From Aliisedimentitalea scapharcae (lineage in GTDB: Bacteria; Pseudomonadota; Alphaproteobacteria; Rhodobacterales; Rhodobacteraceae), in assembly GCF_045277565.1 (NCBI RefSeq), contig NZ_CP123584.1:1860001-1924000 (forward strand): a stretch of 64,000 bases of DNA, read 5' to 3'. Within the stretch, counting starts at the first letter, position 1; every line of letters starts with the position of its first letter. Made by a program: the position numbers and the translations under genes. Under the pieces are notes generated by a model. It made no database searches. It worked only from the letters and a program-made list of their open reading frames with translations, and was not told where the DNA came from. This document shows positions 44,672-52,449 of the stretch, one piece after another.

Positions 44672-45844
44672 ATGAAACACGCATTGATTGCATCCGCATT
44701 GACGCTGGCGCTGGCATCGCCAGCATGGGCCAGCGAGGATATAACGGTGGGCTTTGCCATTGCAAAATCGGGCTGGATGGAAGCCTATGACACACCCGCC
44801 GCAGCAGCGGCCAAGATCCGCATCGATGAAATCAACGCCAATGGCGGGTTGTTGGGACAACAGGTCAAATGGGTCGAGACCGACACCAAAACCGACCGGG
44901 CGCAATCTGCCAAGGCCGGACTTCAGGTGCTGGATGACGGGGCCGACATGATGGTCGTCAGTTGCGATTACGATTTTGGGGCCCCGGCGGCCCTGGCGGC
45001 AGAGGCTGAGGGCAAGAATTCGTTCTTTCTGTGTGCCGAAGACGTGAAGGCCGGCATTCAAGGCGTTGGCCCGAACAGTTTTTCAGGCTCGGTTCTGGCG
45101 GCGGTGCAGGGCGCAACCATGGCGGAATGGTCGACGCATCAGCGGGACGCCAAAACCGGTTACGTCCTGTTGGACACGACCATCGAATACAACAAAGGCA
45201 TCTGTACCGGTTTTGACTGGATGTTTCCAAAGGCCGGTGGCGACATCGTCGGGCGCGACACGTTCAAGAACAACGATGCCTCGATCGCCAGCCAGATCAG
45301 CCGGATCAAGGCGCTGCCCCAGGAGCCGGATGTGATCATGCTGTGTTCCTATATTCCCGGTGCGGCGGCGGCTGTGCGCCAGCTGCGCGCAGCGGGCATC
45401 CAGTCGATGATCCTGAATGGGTCGGCGGTGGATGGGTCCTATTGGCTGGACGCAGTTCCCGATTTGTCGGGGTTTGTATTGCCGGTCCAGGGGTCGATCT
45501 ATGGCGACGATCCACGCGCCGAGGTCGAACGCTTTAACACCGCGTATGAGGCTGCGACCGGGGCCCGTCCGGCCAGTCAATACGCCTATCCCGGCTATGT
45601 TCTGATTGACCTCTGGGCCAAGGCGGTCGCCCGCGCGGGAACAGTGGAAGGCAGCGCCGTGACGGCCGAGCTGGAAAAGATGCAGAACGAAGCGACCACA
45701 TTTGGGCCGCGCAGCTTCAGCGACACCCTGCATCATCAGAACAGCGCAAACATGCAGATCATCGAGATTTCCGGTGCGACCCCTGCAGTGGTCGACAATT
45801 GGACCATCAGTGAGCCGGTGCCGCTGGATGTGTTGTTGAAGTAA
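44672..45844 (+). CDS. ABC transporter substrate-binding protein, LivK/AmiC type
   Basis: The 390-residue periplasmic receptor of the hyu-linked importer. It has a signal peptide (about 1-20, ending AWA-SED) and the Peripla_BP_6 fold: ITVGFAIAKSGWMEAYD, NGGLLGQQVKWVETDTKTD, FLCAEDVKAG. The binding-site residues around residues 35 and 85-110 deviate from leucine-binding LivJ, so the ligand is probably a cyclic imide or amide and not leucine. The ATG follows GAGGAGAC. It is the last gene of the operon. Confidence 0.88.
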   Translation: MKHALIASALTLALASPAWASEDITVGFAIAKSGWMEAYDTPAAAAAKIRIDEINANGGLLGQQVKWVETDTKTDRAQSAKAGLQVLDDGADMMVVSCDYDFGAPAALAAEAEGKNSFFLCAEDVKAGIQGVGPNSFSGSVLAAVQGATMAEWSTHQRDAKTGYVLLDTTIEYNKGICTGFDWMFPKAGGDIVGRDTFKNNDASIASQISRIKALPQEPDVIMLCSYIPGAAAAVRQLRAAGIQSMILNGSAVDGSYWLDAVPDLSGFVLPVQGSIYGDDPRAEVERFNTAYEAATGARPASQYAYPGYVLIDLWAKAVARAGTVEGSAVTAELEKMQNEATTFGPRSFSDTLHHQNSANMQIIEISGATPAVVDNWTISEPVPLDVLLK

Positions 45845-45863
45845 GCCACACAGTCGCGACATG

Positions 45864-45895
45864 CGCCCGTTCCAGATGTCTGTCCGGAGCGGGCG
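45864..45895 (+). terminator. Possible terminator after the hyu/liv operon
   Basis: A 10-bp stem with one wobble, CGCCCGTTCC (45864-45873) with GGAGCGGGCG (45886-45895). The T run is missing, so this is a tentative transcript end. Confidence 0.4.
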
Positions 45896-46095
45896 TACCT
45901 GTGTGCGGGGACCTCTGCGCCGTGCGGCAGGTGTCCAACGTCAACAAGGGGAACACTGTCCGCGACCTGTCGAATGCACACATGTTGCAACTGAGGGCCA
46001 AAGGCCGGTGGCCTGCGACAGTATCCCGTTTTACCCCCGCTGATCTCGCCCCGGTGGGGGGCAGTGATGCCCCGGGACCATCGCGGCCCCGGATC

Positions 46096-47025
46096 TCAGC
46101 TTTGGCGGTCGCGGGACGCGGGGTGGCCGTATCTTTGCCGATAGGCCCGGGCAAAGCTCTCCGGATTTTCAAATCCGCACAGGCTCGAGATTTCGCTGAT
46201 GCGCAGGCTGGAGTTCTGCACCAGATTGCGGGCCTCTGCCAGCCGCAGATTGCGATAATAGGCGGCCGGGGTTTGCTGAAGGTGGTGCTTGAACAGCCGC
46301 CCCAGCGTCCACTGTGGAACCCCGACGCGGGCGGCAATCTCGGCAACGGTGATCGGCTGATCCAGCGTGGCAATCATCAAATCGACGGCCTTGGCCAGAT
46401 TGCGATCCAGACGCGCCAGCGACGTGTCGGTCAGCAGCCGTTGTTGTGGGCCGGTGTGGTTGGTGGGCCGATAGGTCAGGATCTCGGCCACCCGATATGC
46501 CAGCTGCCGTCCGCTGAAATGTTCGATCAATCCCAGGGTCATGTCGAACGTGGCGACTCCGCCGGCGCTGGAACAGCGGGTGTCAGAGACGTCAAACAAC
46601 CGGTCGGCAAACATATCCGCGCCGAATTTCTCGCGATAGCTGCGCAGCGCTTCGAAATGCACCGCCGCGGGGCGGCTGCGCAGCAGTCCGGCTTCGGCAA
46701 AGATCAACGCGCCGGTGTCAACACAGCCCATCAAAGCGCCTTGGCGGGCGCGGTGTTTGAGCCAGCCGAGCAAGGGTCCGGCAACCGCTGTTTCCGGGTG
46801 GTAGGAGGACAGCAGCAACACGACATCCGCCGGGCTGTGATCCAGTTGGTCGGTGTTGATGTCTATGCCGCTGGAACTGGTGAGGTGGCCGCCCTTGACC
46901 GACAGGAATCGCCAGCGCCACAGCGTGTCGGCGGTTTCGCGGTTGGCCACCCGCAGCGGTTCGGTCACCAGGGTGAGCGACAGGATCGGAAAGTTGTCGG
47001 TCAGGACAATGTCGGCATGTGGCAT
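46096..47025 (-). CDS. GlxA/CdhR-type AraC regulator next to a carnitine-type dioxygenase
   Basis: A 309-residue regulator. It has an N-terminal DJ-1/PfpI-like (GATase1) domain with GCVDTGALIFAEAGLLRSRPAAVHFE and C-terminal AraC helices (ITVAEIAARVGVPQWTLGRLFKHHL and RISEISSLCGFENPESFARAYRQRYG). This build is that of GlxA, CdhR and GbdR, regulators of carnitine and betaine catabolism. It faces the dioxygenase gene at 47130 over a 104-bp gap, which contains a short palindrome AATTG-C-CAATT (47061-47071). It therefore probably controls that operon; carnitine or a related betaine is a reasonable guess for the effector. Confidence 0.88.
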   Translation of the reverse strand: MPHADIVLTDNFPILSLTLVTEPLRVANRETADTLWRWRFLSVKGGHLTSSSGIDINTDQLDHSPADVVLLLSSYHPETAVAGPLLGWLKHRARQGALMGCVDTGALIFAEAGLLRSRPAAVHFEALRSYREKFGADMFADRLFDVSDTRCSSAGGVATFDMTLGLIEHFSGRQLAYRVAEILTYRPTNHTGPQQRLLTDTSLARLDRNLAKAVDLMIATLDQPITVAEIAARVGVPQWTLGRLFKHHLQQTPAAYYRNLRLAEARNLVQNSSLRISEISSLCGFENPESFARAYRQRYGHPASRDRQS

Positions 47026-47129
47026 GGTGGCTCGGATCAGTTTGTCAAAATACGTTAGTTAATTGCCAATTCTGATCAACTGTTTTTGCGCGACTGTTCC
47101 TAACATCCGGGGGTAGTGGAGGAGAGCAT

Positions 47130-48305
47130 ATGACCGATCTGCCCTGGACACCAGATTTCGAAGTCTGGCCCATCGACCATCACGCCGCGCGTTTGCAGCA
47201 CAGCGCAGAGGCGCTGGAGGTGATCTGGTCCGATGGTCGGACCAGCCAGCACCATGTCCTGCTGCTGCGCGAAAACAGCCCCGATCCGGCAACGATTCAC
47301 CCCAAGGCGCGCGAGATGCGCATCTCTCCCACTGGGATCGAGGCCGAGGTGGCCATCACGGGGGCCGGGATCCTTGAAAGCGGCGCGGTGGACGTGAGAT
47401 TCTCTGACGGCACCACCAGCGCCTATCACCCCGGCTGGCTGCGCGGCACCGCCTGGTTTGGCGCACCAGACCCGATCCCGCCGATCTTGTGGCGGGGCGC
47501 GGACCTGACGGAACCGCCGACGTTTGATGGCCCGCAGGCGTTGGAGGACCCAAGGGTGTTCCTGCGCTGGCTGGAAGCCCTGCGTGACTATGGTGTGGCG
47601 CGTTTGCGCGGGTTGCCACAGCAGGATGGGCTGCTGGAAGAGATCGTCACCCGCATCGGCCCGGTCCGCGAAAGCAATTTTGGCCGTCAGTATGTGCTGG
47701 AGATCAAGGACGACCCGGACAGCCAGGCCTTTACCCCGGACAGGCTGCTGCAACATATCGACATGCCGACGCGGGAAACCCCGCATGGGCTGCAGTTTCT
47801 CTATATCCGTGCCAATACCACCACCGGCGGCGAGGGGATCTATGTGGATGCTTACCGGATTGCCGAGGACATGCGCGAAGACGAACCAGAGCACTATCAG
47901 TCTCTGGTGACGGATGTCTGGGACTACAGCAACCGCGCCCGCCGTTCGGACTATCGCGCCCGTGGGCCGGTGGTCGAGACCGATGCCAATGGGACCATCA
48001 CCGGCGTGCGCTATAACACGTTTCTGCGCGCACCGCTGCGCGCACCTCTGGAGGTGCAGGCCCGCGCCTACAGGGCGTATCGCGCCTTTTGCGCCCGGGC
48101 CCAGGATCCCCGGTACGAGATGACCATTCGCTATGAACCGGGCGACCTGCTGGCCTTTGACAACCGCCGTGCGTTGCATGGGCGGGCAGGGTATGACGCC
48201 AAAGGCGGCACCCGGTTTATCGAAGGGATCTATGCCGACCGCGATGACCTGCACTCTTGTATCCGCACGGCGCACCGGCGCATCAGAGCCGAGGCACAGT
48301 CATGA
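47130..48305 (+). CDS. Gamma-butyrobetaine-dioxygenase-like enzyme, zinc-site-lacking
   Basis: A 391-residue member of the TauD/TfdA-BBOX family of 2-oxoglutarate-dependent iron dioxygenases. The catalytic core holds HID (His209, Asp211) and a distal His350 in RRALHGRAGY, with the 2-OG Arg region GGTRFIEGIYADRDDLHS. The N-terminal DUF971-like domain is present (EVIWSDGRTSQHHVLLLRE) but its cysteines are gone: the CxCxxC seen in the second copy at 52450 is replaced by NSPDPAT, and the DGH His by DGT. The enzyme likely oxidises a quaternary or N-methyl amine near the CoA genes. Stop overlaps the next small frame (ATGA). Confidence 0.88.
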   Translation: MTDLPWTPDFEVWPIDHHAARLQHSAEALEVIWSDGRTSQHHVLLLRENSPDPATIHPKAREMRISPTGIEAEVAITGAGILESGAVDVRFSDGTTSAYHPGWLRGTAWFGAPDPIPPILWRGADLTEPPTFDGPQALEDPRVFLRWLEALRDYGVARLRGLPQQDGLLEEIVTRIGPVRESNFGRQYVLEIKDDPDSQAFTPDRLLQHIDMPTRETPHGLQFLYIRANTTTGGEGIYVDAYRIAEDMREDEPEHYQSLVTDVWDYSNRARRSDYRARGPVVETDANGTITGVRYNTFLRAPLRAPLEVQARAYRAYRAFCARAQDPRYEMTIRYEPGDLLAFDNRRALHGRAGYDAKGGTRFIEGIYADRDDLHSCIRTAHRRIRAEAQS

Positions 48306-48451
48306 GCCCGGGTCAGGACCGCTTGGTCCGCGCGGTGCAAACCGGGGGAAACACCGGCCGGGTGACCAGACGGAAAAACTGTGCGCCGGGGCCGGGGGGC
48401 GCGATTGAGGTTGGCGGGATTGGCGCACGGTCGGCAGAGGTTCTGACGTGA
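48302..48451 (+). CDS. Small hypothetical protein coupled at both ends
   Basis: A 49-codon frame starting at ATG 48302 and overlapping the dioxygenase stop by four bases (ATGA). It ends in TGA that overlaps the GTG start of the next gene by three. A GAGG ribosome site lies about 8 bases before each start. The product MSPGQDRLVRAVQT... is basic and Gly/Arg-rich, without a recognised domain. Overlap at both ends is a strong hint of coupling in this operon, but the length and composition make chance possible. Confidence 0.4.
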   Translation: MSPGQDRLVRAVQTGGNTGRVTRRKNCAPGPGGAIEVGGIGARSAEVLT

Positions 48452-50565
48452 CCAGGGCAGATCGTCTGAAACGGATGCTGAACCCGGCCTGTGTGGCCTG
48501 GTTTGGCGGTGCCGGCCTCGCGCCTGCAATTGGCTACATGCAGGCGAATGGTTTTGCGGGAGAGGCCGTTGTCGTGAACCCCAGGCGGGCCGAGATTGCC
48601 GGGTTGACCTGCGTGCCCTGTGTTGGCGACCTGCGCCGGGCCCCGGATCTGGCCATTCTCGTGATCCCCAAGGAGGCGGTGCTCGAAACCGTGCGCGCCC
48701 TGTCGGAACGGGGCTGTGGCGGGGTGGTTTGCATCACGTCCGGATTTTCCGAAAGCGCCGACGGAACCGCGCGTCAGGCCGAATTGGTGGCTGCGGCGGG
48801 CGAGATGCCGGTGATCGGCCCCAATTGCCCCGGCATCGCCAATTTCCTGGATGGCAACGCCTTTATGATGGACCACTTTGGCAATCACGCGCCGGGTCGG
48901 AATGTGGCCGCCAGGGGTGCAGCGGATGGGGGCGTGGCGGTCAAAGACGTGGCGGTCAGAGGCGTGGCGGTGATCTCCAATGGCGGCGCTTACCTGAGCG
49001 ATCTTGGCTGTGCCGATCGCGCACAGCCGATCGCCTATCTGATCGGGCTTGGCAATCAGGCGATGGTGAGTATCGCCGACATGCTGGACGCGGTGCTGGA
49101 CGACAATCGGGTGACGGCGGTGAACGTCTATTTCGAAGGCATCGGCGACGTGCAAAAGCTCTCCCAGGCTGCGGCCAAGGCGGCGCGCAATGGCATCCCC
49201 GTGGTGGCCATCAAGGGCGGCCGCAGCGCGGCAGGTGCCCGCGCGGCGCAATCGCATACGGCGTCGTTGTCAGGGGATGCAGCCGTGGCCTCGGCCCTGT
49301 TCCGCCGCTTTGGCTGGATCGAGGTGACAACCCCGACGGAGGCCATCGAAACCGTCAAGATGCTGAGTTTCACGGCGATCCCAAAAGGGGCCAGGACCGG
49401 ATTTATCACCTCGTCTGGGTCCTATGCGGTGCTGGGTGGGGATATCGCCGAACAGGCCGGATTGCAGATGGTGGCCCCCACGGCAGCAGCGGCGGCGGCG
49501 CTGGATCTGGTGTTGCCTACCTATGTCGGACCGGCCAATCCGCTGGATATTTCAGACGCCCATGGTTGGGCGCAGGCGGATCAATTGCCGATCTACCGGG
49601 CGTTTGCACAGGATCAGCATGATCTGTTTGTGCAGGTGATGTGCTACCCGCCGGAAGGCGGCTGGGACATGTCGACCTGGGACGCCACCACCGGCGCGCT
49701 GGCCGCGACCAAAGGCGATCGCCCGGCGGCCTTTGTCAACACTCTGGCCGAGGCACTGCCGCGCGCGGCCCGCGACCGGATGATCGCCAACGCCATGGCG
49801 CCCTTGCAGGGGATCGAGGACGGTTTGCGCGCGGTGGCCCATGCGGCGCGGTATGGCGCGCGGCGCGACATGCTGGACCCCGACGCCATGCTTTTGCCCG
49901 CCCCGCGCTGTCCGCAACCCGGCGGCACTGGCAACAGCATGAGCGAGGCGGCGGCAAAATCCTGGCTGTCTGAAGCCGGGTTGGATGTGCCGCGCCACTG
50001 GATTGTCGATGGTCCCGACACATTGGCGGACATCGCCTGCACCTGTGCGGTCAAGGCCCTGGTGCCGGGGCTGTTGCACAAGACCGAAGCCGGGGCCGTG
50101 GCGTTGACCGTCGCACCCCGGGATCTGCCCGCCACGATCCGCGCCATGGCGGGGCGGCTTGCGGCGCAGGGTCTGAACCCCGACGGGTTCCTGATCGAAG
50201 AGATGATCCAGAACCCGGTGGGCGAACTGCTGGTGGGCATCCGCCATGTCCCGGACATTGGCCTGACCCTGACGCTGGCCATTGGCGGCATCGCCGTGGA
50301 GCTGATGCAGGACACCGCCACTCTGATCCTGCCCGCGCCGCGCGCAGACATCGCGGCGGCGCTGAAGGGTCTGAAACTGGCCCCGCTGTTGCTGGGCTAT
50401 CGGGGGCGACCTGCGGCAGATCTGGCGGTCATGCTGAGCGCCATCGAAACCCTGTGCGCCTGTGTCGCCGACCATCCCGACATTGCAGAGCTGGAAGTGA
50501 ATCCGCTGCTGCTCACCCAATCCCGCGCGGTCATTGCCGACGCGGTGCTGACCCTGAAAGGCTGA
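48448..50565 (+). CDS. NDP-forming acyl-CoA synthetase (ACD family)
   Basis: A 705-residue protein with the succinyl-CoA-synthetase-like order: CoA-binding domain (about 1-130, VAWFGGAGLAPAIGYMQ), succinyl-CoA-ligase-like domain with the phosphohistidine region SHTASLSGD (His270), and a C-terminal ATP-grasp domain (CAVKALVPGLLHKTEAGAVAL, from about 500). It makes an acyl-CoA from acid, CoA and ATP, releasing ADP and Pi. The GTG start at 48448 follows GAGG and overlaps the small frame. A 15-bp in-frame repeat (units at 48931, 48946, 48961) adds GVAVK-DVAVR before GVAVI. Probable role: activation of the oxidised amine acid before enoyl-CoA hydratase. Substrate inferred. Confidence 0.85.
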   Translation: MTRADRLKRMLNPACVAWFGGAGLAPAIGYMQANGFAGEAVVVNPRRAEIAGLTCVPCVGDLRRAPDLAILVIPKEAVLETVRALSERGCGGVVCITSGFSESADGTARQAELVAAAGEMPVIGPNCPGIANFLDGNAFMMDHFGNHAPGRNVAARGAADGGVAVKDVAVRGVAVISNGGAYLSDLGCADRAQPIAYLIGLGNQAMVSIADMLDAVLDDNRVTAVNVYFEGIGDVQKLSQAAAKAARNGIPVVAIKGGRSAAGARAAQSHTASLSGDAAVASALFRRFGWIEVTTPTEAIETVKMLSFTAIPKGARTGFITSSGSYAVLGGDIAEQAGLQMVAPTAAAAAALDLVLPTYVGPANPLDISDAHGWAQADQLPIYRAFAQDQHDLFVQVMCYPPEGGWDMSTWDATTGALAATKGDRPAAFVNTLAEALPRAARDRMIANAMAPLQGIEDGLRAVAHAARYGARRDMLDPDAMLLPAPRCPQPGGTGNSMSEAAAKSWLSEAGLDVPRHWIVDGPDTLADIACTCAVKALVPGLLHKTEAGAVALTVAPRDLPATIRAMAGRLAAQGLNPDGFLIEEMIQNPVGELLVGIRHVPDIGLTLTLAIGGIAVELMQDTATLILPAPRADIAAALKGLKLAPLLLGYRGRPAADLAVMLSAIETLCACVADHPDIAELEVNPLLLTQSRAVIADAVLTLKG

Positions 50566-50568
50566 GAC

Positions 50569-51390
50569 ATGACCGACTATACCCATCTGATCTACGAGGT
50601 CGACGCCGACCACATCTGTTGGCTGACGCTGAACCGCCCGGAAAAGCTGAATGCCATGAACCTGAAACTGATCGCTGAATTGCAGGCGGGGTTGGAGCGC
50701 GCCGACGTTGACGACGACGTCAATGTGATCGTGATCCAGGGGGCCGGGCGCGGGTTTTGTGCGGGGCACGATCTGGACGAGGACGCCGAAGAGGACCGCA
50801 CGTCGATCTACGAATACCGCGCGCATTACTTTAAACAGTTCGAGGAGTTCACCACCCCCTGGCGGATCACCAAACCGGTGATTGCCAGCGTCAATTCGAT
50901 TGCCATCGGCAAAGGCTTTGAGCTGAGCCTGTTTTGCGACATCACCATTGCGTCAGAGGACACCCGCATCGGCTATAACGAGGTGCGCTATGGAATTTCG
51001 GGCCACTGCATGGCTCTGCCTTGGCTGGTCAACATGAAAACCGCCAAGGACCTGCTGTTGACGGGCCGCGAGCTGACCGCGGCCGAGGCCAAGGAGATGG
51101 GGCTGATCACCGAAGTGGTGCCGTTGGACAAGCTGAAGGAGGCCACGCACACCAAGGCGCTGTTGATGGCGCGGATGCCGCGCGAGATGCAGCGGATGCA
51201 CAAGATGTATCTGAACCGGGTCTACGAGATGCAGGGGCTGAAGACGGCGACCGACTATTATCTGGAACAGGTCGCCATCATGGGGGCCAACCCGGTCCCG
51301 GAATACGAGGCCTTTTCCAAATCAACGATCGAAAAGGGGCTGAAGGCCACCTTGAAAGAGGCCAACGCACGCTATGAGGGGTTGGGATGA
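50569..51390 (+). CDS. Enoyl-CoA hydratase/isomerase family protein
   Basis: A 273-residue crotonase-fold enzyme. It has LTLNRPEKLNAMN, the oxyanion loop QGAGRGFCAGHDLDED and the second loop NSIAIGKGFELSLFCDITIAS. The second loop has GKGFE where typical hydratases have G-x-x-x-GGG(C/M)E, so specificity may be unusual. The gap to the acyl-CoA synthetase is 3 bp, so they act in one pathway. Carnitine-type degradation uses a crotonobetainyl-CoA hydratase, but that label is not proven here. Confidence 0.85.
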   Translation: MTDYTHLIYEVDADHICWLTLNRPEKLNAMNLKLIAELQAGLERADVDDDVNVIVIQGAGRGFCAGHDLDEDAEEDRTSIYEYRAHYFKQFEEFTTPWRITKPVIASVNSIAIGKGFELSLFCDITIASEDTRIGYNEVRYGISGHCMALPWLVNMKTAKDLLLTGRELTAAEAKEMGLITEVVPLDKLKEATHTKALLMARMPREMQRMHKMYLNRVYEMQGLKTATDYYLEQVAIMGANPVPEYEAFSKSTIEKGLKATLKEANARYEGLG

Positions 51391-51436
51391 CGCGCTGCGG
51401 CGTCTGATGGGCCGCCAATCCAATTGGCCCGGCGAT

Positions 51437-51461
51437 CCCGGATCCGTGAACAGGGTCCGGG
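51437..51461. terminator. Hairpin between the hydratase and the convergent LysR gene
   Basis: CCCGGATCC (51437-51445) pairs with GGGTCCGGG (51453-51461) with one wobble and a 7-nt loop. It abuts the LysR stop codon at 51462; probably a shared terminator without a T run. Confidence 0.5.
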
Positions 51462-52340
51462 TTAGGTGTCGGCGGTGGTCGGGCGGGTCTGTGCCTGGTC
51501 GGTGACCCAATCGGCAAACAGTCTGGCCATGGGGCGGCGGCCTGAGTTCACCACCAGCCGATAGCCCCGGCTGGACCGGATCGGCTGCGCTCCGACGGGA
51601 ACAAGCCGCCCCTGGTCAAAGAATTTGGCGATGAAAGGCAGAAACCCGATCGCAATGCCCCGGCCATAAGCTGCGGCTTCCAGAACGATATGCGGTTCGT
51701 CCAGGACTTCGCCACGATCGGCAAACCGCTCTGGCGCACCGACCGCAGCCAGCCAGTGACGCCAGGTGCTGCGGTCGCGATAGTGGATCGGCGGCAGTTT
51801 TCCGTCCCAGAACGCGTCTGTGATCTGCAACCCCGGCGCGGCAACCGGAACCGCCTTGGTATCAAACAGCATGGCCGTTTCGGTCTCCGGGCCGTCCAGT
51901 TCGGCCCAGATGATCGAGACGTCCGCCAGACGGGACTCCAGCGCGCCGATCACATGGATCAGGTCCACCCGCAAACCGGGGTGCTGGGCCTCGAACGCGC
52001 CGATCCGCGGCAACAGCCACTGTGACGACAAATACGGCCCGACCGACACGCGCAGAACCTCATGTGTGGTCAACCGTTCTGTAATCTCCTGAAGTTCCTT
52101 CCAGATCACTGTCGTGGCTTGGGCCAGTTCGGTGCCGTCCTGGGTGAGATGAACTTCGCGAATGCGCCGTTCGAACAGCCGTTTCCCCAGAGCGCGTTCC
52201 AGCGCCGTTATGCGGTGGCTCACAGCCGACGGGGTGACGTTCAGCGCCCGGGCTGCGTGGGAAAAACTCAGGCTGTCGGCTGCATGGTGGAAATAGACAA
52301 GAGAACCAAGATAGGAGGGGTCTTTGGGATCAGGCAGCAT
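51462..52340 (-). CDS. LysR-family regulator of the second dioxygenase unit
   Basis: A 292-residue regulator. It has the N-terminal winged helix LVYFHHAADSLSFSHAARALNVTPSAVSHRITALERALGKRLFERR and an effector domain from about 95. It is of the GcvA-like subgroup. The divergent gene starts 110 bp away and the gap holds a 23-bp palindrome, so it probably regulates the dioxygenase and the LeuB-like gene behind. Confidence 0.9.
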   Translation of the reverse strand: MLPDPKDPSYLGSLVYFHHAADSLSFSHAARALNVTPSAVSHRITALERALGKRLFERRIREVHLTQDGTELAQATTVIWKELQEITERLTTHEVLRVSVGPYLSSQWLLPRIGAFEAQHPGLRVDLIHVIGALESRLADVSIIWAELDGPETETAMLFDTKAVPVAAPGLQITDAFWDGKLPPIHYRDRSTWRHWLAAVGAPERFADRGEVLDEPHIVLEAAAYGRGIAIGFLPFIAKFFDQGRLVPVGAQPIRSSRGYRLVVNSGRRPMARLFADWVTDQAQTRPTTADT

Positions 52341-52349
52341 GTGTTGTCC

Positions 52350-52372
52350 ATGGTTGAGCTAAGCTCAACCAT
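52350..52372. promoter_or_regulatory. Perfect 23-bp palindromic operator
   Basis: Arms ATGGTTGAGCT and AGCTCAACCAT flank a single A, giving 11 matched bases per arm. It lies 9 bp upstream of the LysR start and about 78 bp upstream of the dioxygenase start, as expected for autoregulation and control of the divergent genes. Confidence 0.85.
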
Positions 52373-52449
52373 TCTGTGTTGAATTGGGATTTGTCAAACA
52401 TATTCGCTGGAGACTTTATGGCGGTTAGAAAATGTACAGGAACACCATC

